DNA from: Bradyrhizobium sp. 170
GTDB lineage: Bacteria; Pseudomonadota; Alphaproteobacteria; Rhizobiales; Xanthobacteraceae
Assembly (NCBI RefSeq): GCF_023101085.1
Contig: NZ_CP064703.1
Location: forward strand, 3,348,001-3,412,000
Length of the DNA: 64,000 nt
Direction: 5' to 3'
Positions 51,411 through 61,979 of the stretch are shown here, piece after piece (the stretch's first letter is position 1; each line of letters opens with the position of its first letter). The notes below the pieces were generated by a model. That model ran no database searches, had not been told where the DNA came from, and saw only the letters and a list, made by a program, of their open reading frames with translations. The position numbers were made by a program, and so were the translations under genes.

Positions 51411-54400
51411 GTGTCGATCTACGTCGCACTACATCACGTCACGCACTACAAATACGACCGACCGATCGATCTCGGCCCGCAAACCGTTCGCCTGCGCCCG
51501 GCGCCGCATACGCGCACGCCGATCCTGAGCTATTCGCTTAAAGTTACGCCAACAAATCATTTCGTGAACTGGCAGCAGGACCCGCAAGGCAACTGGCTGG
51601 CGCGCTTCGTGTTTCCGGAGAAGGCGTCTGAGCTGAAGATCGAAGTCGACTTCACCGCGCAGATGACGGTCGTCAATCCCTTCGACTTCTTTGTCGAGAG
51701 TTACGCCACTTCTTTTCCGTTTCAGTACACCAAGGATCTGAAGACCGAGCTCGCGCCGTATCTCGCCACGTCAGAGCAGGGGCCGCTGTTTGCGGCGTAC
51801 TTGAAGGAGATTCCGCGCGAGGCCGACAGCACCGTCAATTTCCTGGTCGAACTCAACGCGCAACTGCAGAAAAAGATCAGCTACGTCATCCGGATGGAGC
51901 CGGGCATTCAGACGCCGGAGGAGACGCTGGCTTCCGGCTCCGGCTCGTGCCGCGACTCGGCGTGGCTGTTGATCCATATCTTCCGTCACCTCGGCCTCGC
52001 GGCGCGCTTCGTCTCCGGCTATCTCATGCAGTTGCGGCCCGACATCGATCCGGTCGAGGGCCCGCGCGAGGTCGAGAGCGATTTTACCGACCTGCACGCC
52101 TGGGCCGAAGTCTATCTTCCGGGCGCGGGCTGGATCGGCTTCGACGTCACCTCAGGCATGTTGACCGGCGAGGGGCACATCCCCGTCGCCGCCACGCCGC
52201 ATTATCGCTCAGCGGCGCCGATCTCGGGCAGCGCCGGCTTCGCCAATGTCGAATTCGGTTTTGAGATGAGCGTCAGGCGCATTCGCGAGGCGCCGCGGAT
52301 CACGCGGCCGTTCTCCGACGAATCCTGGGCGCGTCTCGATAGTCTCGGCGAACAGGTCGATGCCGATCTCCGGGCGGGTGATGTGCGCCTCACCATGGGC
52401 GGCGAGCCGACCTTCGTCTCCATCGACGATCTGGAATCGCCGGAATGGAACATCGCCGCCATCGGCCCGACCAAGCAGGCGCTGGCCGATGAACTGATCC
52501 GCAAGCTGCACGCCCGCTTTGCGCCGGGTGGGCTGCTGCATTACGGGCAGGGCAAATGGTATCCGGGCGAAAGCCTGCCGCGCTGGGCGTTTGGGCTGTA
52601 TTGGCGCAAGGACGGCGTGCCGATCTGGAAGAATGCCGACCTGATCGCGAAGATCGAGAGCCCGCGCAAGGCGATAATCGAAGACGCTCAACAATTCATG
52701 GAAGGCACCGCGAAGCGGCTCGGGCTGGATGCCGGCTATGTCATGCCGGCGTATGAAGATCCTGCGCACTGGTTGCAGAAGGAAGCCGCGCTGCCGGTCA
52801 ATGTCGATCCCAGCGACTCCAGGCTGGCCGACGCGGAAGAGCGCTCGCGCATGGCGCGGGTGTTCGATGAGGGGCTCAATAGACCCAAGGGGTTCGTGCT
52901 GCCGATCCAGCACGCGGGCGAGGACGCCCAAGGATCGGTGCAGGGCTGGATGAGCGAGTGCTGGCAACTTCGGCGCGGCCATCTGTTCCTGATCCCAGGC
53001 GATTCCCCGCTCGGTCTGCGGTTGCCGATGGCATCGTTGCCGCATGTCCCGCCGGAAGAATACCCTTATCTCGTCGAGCAGGATCCGATGGAGCCGCGTC
53101 TCGAATTGGCCGTCGAGGACAAGGACGTTGCGGCAGAAGGCGTGCCTTCAAAAGTGGCGCTGAAGCCGAAACCCAAGCCCAAGCCGGTGCGCACGGCGAC
53201 GTCGGTCGAAATCCGCGATGGCGTGTTGTGCGCGTTCATGCCGCCAGTGGAAAAGCTTGAAGACTATCTCGAACTGATCGCGGCGGTGGAAGCGACCGCC
53301 GAGGAAATGCAGATCCAGGTTCATGTCGAGGGCTACGGGCCGCCCTACGATCCGCGCGTCGAGGTCATCAAGGTGACGCCCGATCCCGGCGTCATCGAAA
53401 TCAACGTCCAGCCGGCGCAAAGCTGGCGCGAGGCGGTCGATATCACCTTCGGCCTGTATGAGGACGCCGCCAAAGTCCGGCTCGGTGCCAACCGCTTTCT
53501 CGTCGATGGCCGCCACACCGGCACCGGTGGCGGCAATCATGTCGTGGTCGGTGGCTCTACGCCGCAGGATTCGCCGTTCCTGCGCCGCCCCGATTTGCTC
53601 AAGAGCCTCGTCCTGTACTGGCAGCGTCATCCCTCGCTGTCCTACTTGTTCTCCGGCATGTTCATCGGCCCGACCAGCCAGGCGCCGCGCATCGACGAGG
53701 CGCGGCACGACGGGCTTTATGAACTGGAAGTCGCGCTCGCCCACGTGCCGCCGCCGGATATCGAGGCCCCGCTGTGGCTGGTCGACCGACTGTTCCGGCA
53801 TATCCTTGTCGATATCACCGGCAATACCCATCGCGCCGAAATCTGCATCGACAAGCTCTATTCGCCGGATGGGCCGACCGGCCGCCTCGGGCTGGTCGAA
53901 TTCCGCGCGCTCGAAATGCCGCCTGATCCCAGGATGTCGCTGGCGCAGCAACTCCTGATCCGCGCGCTGATCGCAAAGCTCTGGCGCGAGCCGCAGCAGG
54001 GCAAGTTCGTCCGCTGGGGCACGGCGCTGCACGATCGCTTCATGCTGCCGCATTTCCTCTGGGAGGATTTTCTGGGCGTGCTCGAAGAGCTCCGGCAATC
54101 CGGCTACGAATTCTCGCCGGAATGGTACTCGGCCCAGCTCGAGTTTCGTTTTCCGGTGTTCGGCCGTGTCCACCATGGCGGCGTCGCGCTGGAATTGCGT
54201 CAGGCGCTGGAGCCCTGGCACGTGCTCGGCGAGGAGGGTTCGGCCGGCGGCACCGTGCGCTATGTCGACTCTTCCGTCGAGCGCCTGCAGGTCAAGGCGA
54301 CGGGCTTCGTCGAAGGCCGTCATGTCGTGACCTGCAACGGCAGGCGGATGCCGATGACGGCGACCGGCCGCGCCAGTGAGGCCGTCGCCGCGGTCCGCTT

Positions 54401-54698
54401 CAAGGCCTGGCAGCCGGCGTCGGGGCTGCATCCGACCATCCCGGTCCACGCCCCCCTGACATTTGACCTGATTGATACCTGGAACGGCCGCTCGCTCGGC
54501 GGCTGCGTGTACCATGTCGCCCATCCCGGCGGCCGCAGCTACGATACCAAGCCGGTCAATTCCTATGAGGCGGAAGCAAGGCGGCTGGCCCGGTTTCAGG
54601 ATCACGGCCACACCCCGGGCAGGATCGACCCGCCGCCCGAGGAACGCACAATTGAATTCCCTTTGACGCTCGACTTGAGGACGCCGCTCCTGATCTAA
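51411..54698 (+). CDS. Transglutaminase-like plus DUF2126 (predicted amidoligase) protein
   Basis: The protein has 1,095 residues with a GTG start, preceded by GGAG. The N-terminal bacterial transglutaminase domain (about 1-290) has [30 protein letters not shown] (Cys), [23 protein letters not shown] (His, Asp). Residues about 310-1090 form DUF2126, including [33 protein letters not shown] and [38 protein letters not shown] Lys-Pro linker (PKPKPKP) lies near residue 585. DUF2126 is predicted to be a glutamine-synthetase-like amidoligase. It is the first gene of a three-gene operon with an ATP-grasp protein and a second transglutaminase. The product is unknown. Confidence 0.9.
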   Translation: MSIYVALHHVTHYKYDRPIDLGPQTVRLRPAPHTRTPILSYSLKVTPTNHFVNWQQDPQGNWLARFVFPEKASELKIEVDFTAQMTVVNPFDFFVESYATSFPFQYTKDLKTELAPYLATSEQGPLFAAYLKEIPREADSTVNFLVELNAQLQKKISYVIRMEPGIQTPEETLASGSGSCRDSAWLLIHIFRHLGLAARFVSGYLMQLRPDIDPVEGPREVESDFTDLHAWAEVYLPGAGWIGFDVTSGMLTGEGHIPVAATPHYRSAAPISGSAGFANVEFGFEMSVRRIREAPRITRPFSDESWARLDSLGEQVDADLRAGDVRLTMGGEPTFVSIDDLESPEWNIAAIGPTKQALADELIRKLHARFAPGGLLHYGQGKWYPGESLPRWAFGLYWRKDGVPIWKNADLIAKIESPRKAIIEDAQQFMEGTAKRLGLDAGYVMPAYEDPAHWLQKEAALPVNVDPSDSRLADAEERSRMARVFDEGLNRPKGFVLPIQHAGEDAQGSVQGWMSECWQLRRGHLFLIPGDSPLGLRLPMASLPHVPPEEYPYLVEQDPMEPRLELAVEDKDVAAEGVPSKVALKPKPKPKPVRTATSVEIRDGVLCAFMPPVEKLEDYLELIAAVEATAEEMQIQVHVEGYGPPYDPRVEVIKVTPDPGVIEINVQPAQSWREAVDITFGLYEDAAKVRLGANRFLVDGRHTGTGGGNHVVVGGSTPQDSPFLRRPDLLKSLVLYWQRHPSLSYLFSGMFIGPTSQAPRIDEARHDGLYELEVALAHVPPPDIEAPLWLVDRLFRHILVDITGNTHRAEICIDKLYSPDGPTGRLGLVEFRALEMPPDPRMSLAQQLLIRALIAKLWREPQQGKFVRWGTALHDRFMLPHFLWEDFLGVLEELRQSGYEFSPEWYSAQLEFRFPVFGRVHHGGVALELRQALEPWHVLGEEGSAGGTVRYVDSSVERLQVKATGFVEGRHVVTCNGRRMPMTATGRASEAVAAVRFKAWQPASGLHPTIPVHAPLTFDLIDTWNGRSLGGCVYHVAHPGGRSYDTKPVNSYEAEARRLARFQDHGHTPGRIDPPPEERTIEFPLTLDLRTPLLI

Positions 54699-54726
54699 TC
54701 GGGAGCGACGCTCTCGGGGAATCGGA

Positions 54727-57237
54727 ATGGCCGGCCAGGGTAACAATCAGGAGAGCAAAGCCCGTCCGGGCCAGCGCCGGATGGCGCAATGGACGCGGGA
54801 CTATGCGCGGCTGCCCGGCATCCCCGACGAATATATCGGACCGGACGGCGCGCCCCGCGCTGCCTGGAGCCGGTTTTTCGATGCCTTTGCCGCGCTTTCG
54901 CCTGTTGATATCGAGCGGCGCTTTGCCTCCGCCGACCGGCATCTGCGCGAAGCCGGCGTCACCTACCGCGCCCCCGGCGAGACCGCCGACCGGCTGTGGC
55001 CGCTGAGCCATTTGCCGCTCATCATCGACGAGGCCGATTGGCAGCAATTGAGCACCGGCATCGCGCAACGCGCGCAATTGCTCGAAATGGTGCTGCGCGA
55101 TCTCTATGGCGAGGGTCGGCTGATCGCCGATGGCGCCGTGCCTGCCGCCGCCATCGCCGGCAGCAACGAATATCTGCGGGCGGTTTGCGGGGTCAAACCG
55201 CCGGGCGGCCGCTATTTGCATTTTTATGCGGCCGACGTCGGTCGTGGTCCCGACGGGCGCTGGTGGGTGCTGAACGACCGCACCCAGGCGCCGTCAGGCG
55301 CCGGCTATGCATTGGAAAATCGGCTGGTGCTGTCGCGCGCTTTTTCCAATCTCTACAAGTCGATGAATGTCGAGCGCGTGGCGCCGTTCTTCGAGGCATT
55401 CCGTGACTCGCTCCGCGCCAGCGCCGATCGCGACGAGCCGCGGATCGGCCTGCTCACGCCGGGCGCCTTCAGCGAAACCTTTTTCGAACACGCGACACTG
55501 GCGCGCTATCTCGGCTTTCTTCTGGTCGAGGGCGACGATCTCGCCGTCAGCGGCGACCGCATCCACATCCGCACCGTCGCAGGCTTGAAGCGGCTCGACG
55601 TGCTGCTGCGCCGGGTCGATTCCAATTTTCTCGATCCGCTGGAGCTCGATGCGTCGTCGCATCTCGGCGTGCCCGGCCTGATCGACGTGCTGCGCAAGGA
55701 CGGCGTCGTCGTCGCCAACATGCCGGGTTCCGGCGTGCTGGAAGCGCGGGCGCTGCTCGGCTTCCTGCCCAGCCTGTGCCGGCGCTTGCTCAGCGAGAAT
55801 TTGATCATGCCGCACATCGCGACATGGTGGTGCGGGCAGAAATCCGCGCGCGAGGAAGTGTTGTCGCGGCTGGAAGACTTTGCGATCGAGGGCGCCTATG
55901 GCCGGGCCGTTCCTGGCTTTTCCCGCCATGGGCCCGTGCTCGCCGGCGAGCTGTCGCCGGCCGATCGCGACCGGCTCCGGCAGGCGATCACCGATCGCGG
56001 CATCGACTATGTCGGCCAGGAGCTGGTGCGGCTGTCGACGACGCCGGTGTGGGAGCAGGGCCGGATCACGCCGCGCCCGTTCGTGCTGCGGGTGTTTGCT
56101 GCCGCAACTCCCCAGGGCTGGACCATACTCCCCGGTGGCTTCTGCAGAATTGCCGAACAACCCGATGCCCGCGCCGTCTCGATGGGCGACGGCGCGCGGT
56201 CGGCCGATGTCTGGATTGTCTCCGACAAGGCGGTCTCGGCTTCGACGCTGCTGCCGGCCGCCGAAGCCGTGCGCATCCGGCGCATCGCCGGCGTGGTGCC
56301 GAGCCGCGCTGCGGACAATCTGTTCTGGCTCGGCCGCTATCTCGAGCGCGCCGAGGCAACGCTGCGGCTGATCCGCGCGCTCGGCACGCCGATGCGCGAC
56401 CCCGTCAAGGGATCGTCGACCGCGCTGCCTTCGGTCGAGCGCATCCAGCGGCTTCTGGTGACCTGGGGCGCGACCTCGCAGGCGACGCGGACCAATCCCG
56501 CGAGGGTCGTCGCCGAGGCGCTGCAGAGCCCAGACAAATTCGGCTCGGCTTTGTCATTGGCAAAATCGGCGCAGCGCACGGCAAGTTCGTTGCGCGAGCG
56601 GCTTTCGCCCGACGCCTGGCAGATCATCACCGAGATGGTGGAGCGTCTCGCCTTGCAGGTCGACGACGACGACAGCGTCGTCAGCGCCGCCGAACTGACG
56701 TTGCAGGAACTGGCAAGCCTTGCAGGTTTGGCGCAGGAAAACATGAACCGCGCCGCCGGCTGGCGCTTCCTCGACATGGGCCGCCGTGTCGAGCGCGCCA
56801 TCAACACCGCGCGGTTCGCGCGGCAGTTCGCCTATGACGAAGCGGGCGAGGAAGATCTCGATGTGCTGCTGACGCTGGTCGATTGCCAGATCACCTACCG
56901 CTCGCGCTATCTGGTCGGCCCGGCGCTGGCGCCGGTGCGCGATCTCGCGGTGCTCGATCCCTATAATCCGCGCTCGGTTGCGTTTCAGGTGGCGACGCTG
57001 AATGATCACATCGCCGCACTCCCGAGCCTGAAGGAGCACGGCCTGATCGAGCGGCCGCAGCGGCTGACGGTGGCCTTGCAGGCGACGCTGACGACGGCCG
57101 AGGCCGCGACGCTGGACGTCAAAACCCTGTTCGCGCTGGAGCAGGATCTGCTCAATCTCGCCGACGCCATCGGCCTGCATTACTTCCCGCACGGGCCCAA
57201 TGCGAGCCGGCCGGAGAAGCTGACGGGCCTCGCGTGA
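54727..57237 (+). CDS. Circularly permuted ATP-grasp plus alpha-E domain protein
   Basis: The protein has 836 residues. The circularly permuted ATP-grasp domain is about residues 70-470: YLHFYAADVGRGPDGRWWVLNDRTQAPSGAGYALENR, VERVAPFFEAFRDSL, GLLTPGAFSETFFEHATLARYLGFLLVEGDDL, then TWWCGQKSAREEVL and PFVLRVFAAATPQGWTILPGGFCRIA. The alpha-E (DUF403) helical domain is about 510-830 (VPSRAADNLFWLGRYLERAEATLRLIRAL, NMNRAAGWRFLDMGRRVERAI). The fold suggests ATP-dependent carboxylate-amine ligation. In many genomes the two halves are separate genes; here they are fused. It starts 28 bases after the DUF2126 gene and overlaps the next by 4 bases. Confidence 0.9.
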   Translation: MAGQGNNQESKARPGQRRMAQWTRDYARLPGIPDEYIGPDGAPRAAWSRFFDAFAALSPVDIERRFASADRHLREAGVTYRAPGETADRLWPLSHLPLIIDEADWQQLSTGIAQRAQLLEMVLRDLYGEGRLIADGAVPAAAIAGSNEYLRAVCGVKPPGGRYLHFYAADVGRGPDGRWWVLNDRTQAPSGAGYALENRLVLSRAFSNLYKSMNVERVAPFFEAFRDSLRASADRDEPRIGLLTPGAFSETFFEHATLARYLGFLLVEGDDLAVSGDRIHIRTVAGLKRLDVLLRRVDSNFLDPLELDASSHLGVPGLIDVLRKDGVVVANMPGSGVLEARALLGFLPSLCRRLLSENLIMPHIATWWCGQKSAREEVLSRLEDFAIEGAYGRAVPGFSRHGPVLAGELSPADRDRLRQAITDRGIDYVGQELVRLSTTPVWEQGRITPRPFVLRVFAAATPQGWTILPGGFCRIAEQPDARAVSMGDGARSADVWIVSDKAVSASTLLPAAEAVRIRRIAGVVPSRAADNLFWLGRYLERAEATLRLIRALGTPMRDPVKGSSTALPSVERIQRLLVTWGATSQATRTNPARVVAEALQSPDKFGSALSLAKSAQRTASSLRERLSPDAWQIITEMVERLALQVDDDDSVVSAAELTLQELASLAGLAQENMNRAAGWRFLDMGRRVERAINTARFARQFAYDEAGEEDLDVLLTLVDCQITYRSRYLVGPALAPVRDLAVLDPYNPRSVAFQVATLNDHIAALPSLKEHGLIERPQRLTVALQATLTTAEAATLDVKTLFALEQDLLNLADAIGLHYFPHGPNASRPEKLTGLA

Positions 57238-58112
57238 TCTACGACATCCGTCACGTCACGACCTACGCTTACGAAAGCCCGGTGAGTTTTGCGCGGTGCT
57301 CGCTGCGGCTGGAGCCGCGCAGCGGCGACGGGCAGCAATTGATTTCCCATTCGGTCGAGATCCGGCCGCGGCCGACCGAACGCGCCGTGCGTCGCGATTT
57401 TTTCGGCACCCATACCGAGAGCATCCTAATCGAAACCGCGCATCGCAATTTGCGGATCGATTCCCGCTCGCGCGTTTCGGTGTCGCGTAAGGCGCTCGAC
57501 CGCGCCGCGCCGAGCCCGTCATGGGATGATATCCGCGACGTGGCGTTCGAGGCCTCTAGTCTCGGCCCCGCTTCGCCGGTCGGCTACGTCTTTGCGAGTT
57601 CGCTGGTGCCGGTGCTGGCGCCGCTCACCGCCTATGCCGCGGCGAGTTTCCCGCCGGGCGGTGGCATTCTTTCAGGCGCCGCCGATTTGATGCGCCGCAT
57701 CCGCAACGATTTCAGGTACGACCCGAAGGCCACGGTGATCTCAACGCCGCTCCGCGAGGTGTTCGAGAAGCGCCACGGCGTGTGCCAGGATTTTGCCCAT
57801 GTGATGATTGCGGGTTTGCGCGGGCTGGGTCTGCCCGCGGCCTATGTCAGCGGATATTTGCGCACCATTCCGCCGCCCGGGAAGCCGCGCCTGCAGGGCG
57901 CCGACGCCACCCATGCCTGGGTGTCAGTGTGGTGCGGCGCAGAGCTCGGCTGGGTCGGGTTCGATCCGACCAACGACATCATGATCGAGAACGATCACAT
58001 CATCCTGGCAATCGGGCGCGACTTCTCCGATGTCTCGCCGGTCGACGGCATCATCGTCGGATCACGCAAGCAGAAGCTTGGCGTGGCCGTGGACGTGATC
58101 CCGGTGGGGTGA
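57234..58112 (+). CDS. Transglutaminase-like cysteine peptidase/transferase
   Basis: The protein has 292 residues with a GTG start overlapping the previous TGA (GTGA). The N-terminal beta domain begins MIYDIRHVTTYAYESPVSFARCSLRLEPR. The catalytic core has KRHGVCQDFAHVMIAGLRGLGLPAAYVSGYLRT (Cys), DATHAWVSVWCGAELGWVGFDPTND (His, Asp). There is no signal peptide or membrane segment, so it is cytoplasmic. It may hydrolyse or transfer the amide-linked product made by the two upstream proteins. It ends 120 bases before a terminator-like hairpin. Confidence 0.92.
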   Translation: MIYDIRHVTTYAYESPVSFARCSLRLEPRSGDGQQLISHSVEIRPRPTERAVRRDFFGTHTESILIETAHRNLRIDSRSRVSVSRKALDRAAPSPSWDDIRDVAFEASSLGPASPVGYVFASSLVPVLAPLTAYAAASFPPGGGILSGAADLMRRIRNDFRYDPKATVISTPLREVFEKRHGVCQDFAHVMIAGLRGLGLPAAYVSGYLRTIPPPGKPRLQGADATHAWVSVWCGAELGWVGFDPTNDIMIENDHIILAIGRDFSDVSPVDGIIVGSRKQKLGVAVDVIPVG

Positions 58113-58231
58113 GGCGGATGCTGCCCGGTCTTGCCGGGTCCTCCTCACGAGGTGGCTGGCGCTCCGTCGCATGCGCGCCGCTCAAGCGATGGCGTTTCGC
58201 ATGAGAGTGCATGACCGCCTCAAACAAATCA

Positions 58232-58270
58232 GCAGGGACGTTGGTTGGCGTCCCTGCCGACGGGAGTTTT
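58232..58270 (+). terminator. Probable intrinsic terminator of the transglutaminase/ATP-grasp operon
   Basis: GCAGGGACG (58232-58240) pairs perfectly with CGTCCCTGC (58249-58257) around TTGGTTGG, followed by CGACGGGAGTTTT. It lies downstream of the last operon gene and just before the convergent cupin gene stop. The T-run is short and offset, so strength is uncertain. Confidence 0.5.
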
Positions 58271-58272
58271 AG

Positions 58273-58743
58273 TCACTGCGCTTTCTGTCGGGGGTCGTCT
58301 TTGGGATTTACGTAATTGATACCCCACGGCCCAGTGCTGTTGATCTGAACGACGGTTTCTTCATCCGTGAAGGCATAGTGCTCCATGCCGGGCGCGAACG
58401 CGAAGAAGCTTCCAGCCGGCAGCGGTTTGGCGCTGCTTTTATCCGCAACCTTGCCCATGCCGAGCGTAAACGTGCCAGAGATAACGGTCACGATTTCAGG
58501 CTTGGGGTGGGAGTGCGGGGGAACGGCATAGCCCTTGGGGAGCTTGAGCCGAAGCACGAACAAGCCGTCTTTCCCGGGGTCGCCGTAGAGTACGCTCGCT
58601 TCAGCCCCCGGCGGAACAGATGGCGGCGCCTTCGACCATTTTACATCCTGCGGCCCAAGCATCGTATCATCCATGCCTTGGGCTGACGTGGGACCGGCCA
58701 AGGCGATCAAGCCAGAGACGATGGCAACTTGAAGCATTTTCAT
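58273..58743 (-). CDS. Secreted single-domain cupin protein
   Basis: The protein has 156 residues from the ATG at 58743, preceded by GGGAGGATC. A signal peptide (MKMLQVAIVSGLIALAGPTS, cleavage near SAQG) directs it to the periplasm. The cupin motif 1 is PKGYAVPPHSHPKPEIVTVISG (two His and Glu ligands), and motif 2 is LPAGSFFAFAPGMEHYAFTDEET (His). A single beta-barrel is predicted. Cupins of this size may bind metals or small molecules, and no enzyme activity can be assigned. It is convergent with the transglutaminase operon. The 296 bases between it and the chemoreceptor gene (58744-59039) show no gene. Confidence 0.88.
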   Translation of the reverse strand: MKMLQVAIVSGLIALAGPTSAQGMDDTMLGPQDVKWSKAPPSVPPGAEASVLYGDPGKDGLFVLRLKLPKGYAVPPHSHPKPEIVTVISGTFTLGMGKVADKSSAKPLPAGSFFAFAPGMEHYAFTDEETVVQINSTGPWGINYVNPKDDPRQKAQ

Positions 58744-59039
58744 GCGATCCTCCCATGTCTGAGACCAAACCCAACTTATGAAAGTGCTACCGAATTCTAC
58801 CCCCAAAACTCGCGCCGCGCTCCCCCTCACAAATCGTCACGGCGTGCTCCAATGTCGCAGTCGGGTCACGGCTTTGAGTGGACTGCGTGGTTCCCGAACA
58901 AGTCCCGCGGCGTGCCGAGGGTCAATGATCGGCGTGTCGGCGGATTCAGTGTCAATCCGAAGCCTTGGCGAACTTTGCGGGGCCCGATTTCGTGGGCTCC
59001 TTCGGTCACACTCTGGCGCGAACCGGAGATGCTGTTCGC

Positions 59040-60746
59040 TTACGTGCCGGTCTTGCGCACCTGCTCGGACGAATCCGCGCGCAAATTGCGGAAGAACTTC
59101 TCGACTTCGCGGGAGAGCGTCTCGGCGGTAGCCGTCAGTTCGCTGGATGCGGTGAGAACGGACGCTGCGGCCGTGTTCGTCGTGCCAATCGCGTCGCTGA
59201 GCGAGCTGATATTGAGCACCAGCGTTCCATTGCCCTGTGCCGCCAGTTGCGCATTCGACGATATCTCGCGGGTTGCCGCATCCTGCTGCTCGATTGCGCT
59301 CGCGATGATGGAAGTCACCTCGTTGATCTCGCGGACCGCGTTGCCGATCTCGCGAACGGCTTCGACGGAGGTTTTGGTCGACGTCTGGATCAGGCCGACA
59401 TTCTGGCCGATCTCGGCGGTCGCCTTGGCGGTCTGCTCGGCGAGTGCCTTGACCTCGTGGGCGACGACCGCAAAGCCGCGGCCGGCGTCGCCGGCACGCG
59501 CGGCTTCGATCGTCGCGTTCAGCGCCAGCAGATTGGTCTGCTCGGCGATCGCCTGAATCAGGGTGAGCACGCCGTCGATGCGCTGGGTGGCGGCTGCAAG
59601 CCCTTCGATTTCGGCGACCGATCTCTCGGTGCGCTGGCCGGCCTGCTCGACGGCGCTGGCCGATTGGCGCACCTGGCGGCCGATTTCCTCGACCGAGGCT
59701 GAGAGCTCCTCGGCCGCGCTGGCGACGGCGGAAACGTTGCTGGAAGCCTGCTCGGTCGCGCCGGAGGCAGCCACCGCGCGTCCGCTGGCATCCGACGAGA
59801 CGCTGGCGATGGTCTGGGCGGTGCCGCGCATCGAGGTCGCATTGTCGGTGACGGCGCGCAGCACGCCACTGATCGCTTCGCGGAAGGCGTCGACCGAGGC
59901 TTCGATGTGACGGGTACGCTCGTCGCGTGCTTTCGAATCGTCCAGCACCTGCGAATTGAGGTTGCGGTTGCCCTCCATCGCTTCCTGGAAGATCTTGATG
60001 GCACGGGCGAGCGCGCCGATCTCGTCGGCGCGGCCGGTATGCGGCACCTCGACGCCCTCGGCGCCGTCGGCGACCTGCTTGATGGTTGCGGTGATGACCG
60101 AAAGCGGGCGGGCGATGGAACGGGCGATGATCAGCACGCCGATGACGACCACCACCAGCGCCATGACGCCGAGGCAGGTCAGCACAAAGGCCATCGTGTG
60201 GTTGGTGTCGGTCTGTTGCGCCAGTCTCTTGCTGCGCTCGGCATAGACCTTGGACAGGGCTTCCAGATCCTTGTTCAGCGCCGTCCGCACTTCGCGGTTG
60301 GCGTCATTGTCGCCCCATTCGCGGCCTGCCGCCGCATTGATCTCGACACCGCGGCGAACGAGCTCCTTGCGGAAATCGACGAACTGCTGGATGCGCTTCT
60401 TGAAGGTGGCAAACTGCTGGGCGTCGTCAGCCTGGACCAGCGCCTCCCAGTTCTTGACGACGTCAAGAATACGTTCGTTGAACTTGAGCAGGCCGTCGCC
60501 GTATTTTTTCACCACCGCCGGATCAGTCGACATGTAGACGCCGCGCGATTCCATCACGACGGCATAGACCAGCGAATTGATGCGCTCGACGTTGAGCGCG
60601 GCGCGGCTGGCGGTCGAGACCGCTTCGGTAAGTTGGGCATTCTGGCGGGTGTTGTAGTCGGACAAGGCCGTGATGGCGGCGACGAGCAGGGCGAACAGCG
60701 CGAAGATTGAGTACAACTTGGCTGCAAGCGAAAACCGGGATGCCAT
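59040..60746 (-). CDS. Methyl-accepting chemotaxis protein
   Basis: This is a complete 568-residue receptor. Its first transmembrane helix is near residues 8-28 ([18 protein letters not shown]). A periplasmic helical-bundle sensor (about 30-185) is rich in charged helices and resembles four-helix-bundle sensors. The second membrane helix is at about 185-207 ([22 protein letters not shown]), then a HAMP domain ([20 protein letters not shown]). The signalling domain follows, with tip [20 protein letters not shown]. The C-terminus ends [13 protein letters not shown], without a CheR-binding pentapeptide. The ligand is unknown. A related but distinct receptor end lies at bases 1-498. Confidence 0.96.
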   Translation of the reverse strand: MASRFSLAAKLYSIFALFALLVAAITALSDYNTRQNAQLTEAVSTASRAALNVERINSLVYAVVMESRGVYMSTDPAVVKKYGDGLLKFNERILDVVKNWEALVQADDAQQFATFKKRIQQFVDFRKELVRRGVEINAAAGREWGDNDANREVRTALNKDLEALSKVYAERSKRLAQQTDTNHTMAFVLTCLGVMALVVVVIGVLIIARSIARPLSVITATIKQVADGAEGVEVPHTGRADEIGALARAIKIFQEAMEGNRNLNSQVLDDSKARDERTRHIEASVDAFREAISGVLRAVTDNATSMRGTAQTIASVSSDASGRAVAASGATEQASSNVSAVASAAEELSASVEEIGRQVRQSASAVEQAGQRTERSVAEIEGLAAATQRIDGVLTLIQAIAEQTNLLALNATIEAARAGDAGRGFAVVAHEVKALAEQTAKATAEIGQNVGLIQTSTKTSVEAVREIGNAVREINEVTSIIASAIEQQDAATREISSNAQLAAQGNGTLVLNISSLSDAIGTTNTAAASVLTASSELTATAETLSREVEKFFRNLRADSSEQVRKTGT

Positions 60747-61270
60747 GGCGTCACCAAAAACGAGTACGGGATTTACAATTCAGCCATATCGGCAAGCCTG
60801 AGCGGATCCAGTGAATGCCGTCGGTATAGGCAAAGTGTGCTGAATTTTGGTGGAGAATGTCTTAACGGGCGAAATTAATAGAACTGCAACTAATTGGAAA
60901 TAACCAAGCGTTTTCAATCGATTGCAAGGTTGTGACAGGCTACGTCACTGGGAAAATTCGGCAGCCTTACGCGACTGCAGCGGGCTCTCGTATACCAGCG
61001 CAATTGGAGGTGGCTGTTCTGATAGCCGACGCGCGAGGGCCACGCGTCCGCCTGACGCAAGCATGCGGGAATGTGCCTCTGAAGGACGTTCGCATCGGCA
61101 AACATCTGTCGCGCGAATCAAGCTAGACAGCGAGCACGGCGACGGAAATTGATTGAACTCGTCTTGCCCGGGCGGCAGGCGCGCAATCCTTGGGGCCATC
61201 GCCCGAATCGTCACGTGACGCCTGTCGAAGGCGCCGCGCTGGTTCGATGATGCGCGAGAACGGGGACTTA
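60747..61270. other. Intergenic region between divergent genes, no gene recognised
   Basis: These 524 bases hold the upstream regions of the chemoreceptor and the membrane protein. Bases about 60865-60940 are AT-richer than the surroundings (GAAATTAATAG, CTAATTGGAAATAACC), which suits a promoter zone. Several short frames exist on both strands but none has a convincing start site or family resemblance. No repeat of families A-E is present. Confidence 0.6.
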
Positions 61271-61870
61271 ATGGTTCAAAGTGCTGCCTTGCCGGCCAAC
61301 GTCGATCTCTATCTTCACGTGCGAGTGCTGATCGGCATCATCCTCGGGCTCAGCGTCACGCGTCTGGTCAGCGGCATCGCGGCATTGGTTGCGCATCCCG
61401 GTCGCTACCGGATCTGGCCCGTTCATTTGGGTTGGGTCGCTTGGGCGCTCGTGAACGTGGTCACATTCTGGTGGTGGGAATTTCGGCTGAGCCTCATTCC
61501 GCACTGGACGTTTGGCCTCTATTTCTTCGTTTGCGTGTACGCATCGATGTACTACTTCCTGAGCGTCCTGCTTTTCCCCCAGGATCTGGAAGAATATACG
61601 GGTTATCAGGACTACTTTCTCTCACGTCGCCGCTGGTTCTTTGGATTTGCGGCCCTTACTGAAGCGCTCGATGTGGTCGACAGTTTGATAAAGGGCGAAG
61701 ACCACCTGCGATCGCTGGGACTGGAGTATCTCTTGGCGAACGCCGCATTCATACTGGTATGCGGCGTAGCCACGACGACGCGCAATTTGAGATTCCATAT
61801 GCTGTTTGCATTCGGCGCGGTCATCTATGAGATATGTTTCTTCGCCCGCTATTACGCTACGCTGAACTAG
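61271..61870 (+). CDS. Integral membrane protein of unknown function
   Basis: The protein has 199 residues from the ATG at 61271, with GGGGA 5 bases before it; starts at 61247 and 61250 are alternatives. It has about six hydrophobic segments: VLIGIILGLSVTRLVSGIAAL, HLGWVAWALVNVVTFWWW, FGLYFFVCVYASMYYFLSVL, RWFFGFAALTEALDVV, LLANAAFILVCGVAT, and FAFGAVIYEICFFAR. Charged loops include FPQDLEEYTGYQDYFLSRRR. I do not recognise the family. The base composition is lower in GC than the neighbours, which may indicate acquisition. It is followed after 109 bases by eutB on the same strand. Confidence 0.75.
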   Translation: MVQSAALPANVDLYLHVRVLIGIILGLSVTRLVSGIAALVAHPGRYRIWPVHLGWVAWALVNVVTFWWWEFRLSLIPHWTFGLYFFVCVYASMYYFLSVLLFPQDLEEYTGYQDYFLSRRRWFFGFAALTEALDVVDSLIKGEDHLRSLGLEYLLANAAFILVCGVATTTRNLRFHMLFAFGAVIYEICFFARYYATLN

Positions 61871-61979
61871 CCGAATTGAAGTCGGGGCTACCTCGACGAT
61901 CTCGGCTGTGGCGTTGGCTGTCCGCCCGGCATAAGGTAGCTCCGCAATGGAGCGCGGGTAGGGGCGCAGGAAAGTCAGC

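Noticed and set aside
60922..61152. A 76-codon plus-strand frame in the 524-base gap
   Set aside because: There is no ribosome-binding site, the composition is Arg/Ser-rich and no family resemblance is seen; overlapping frames on the other strand are equally long.
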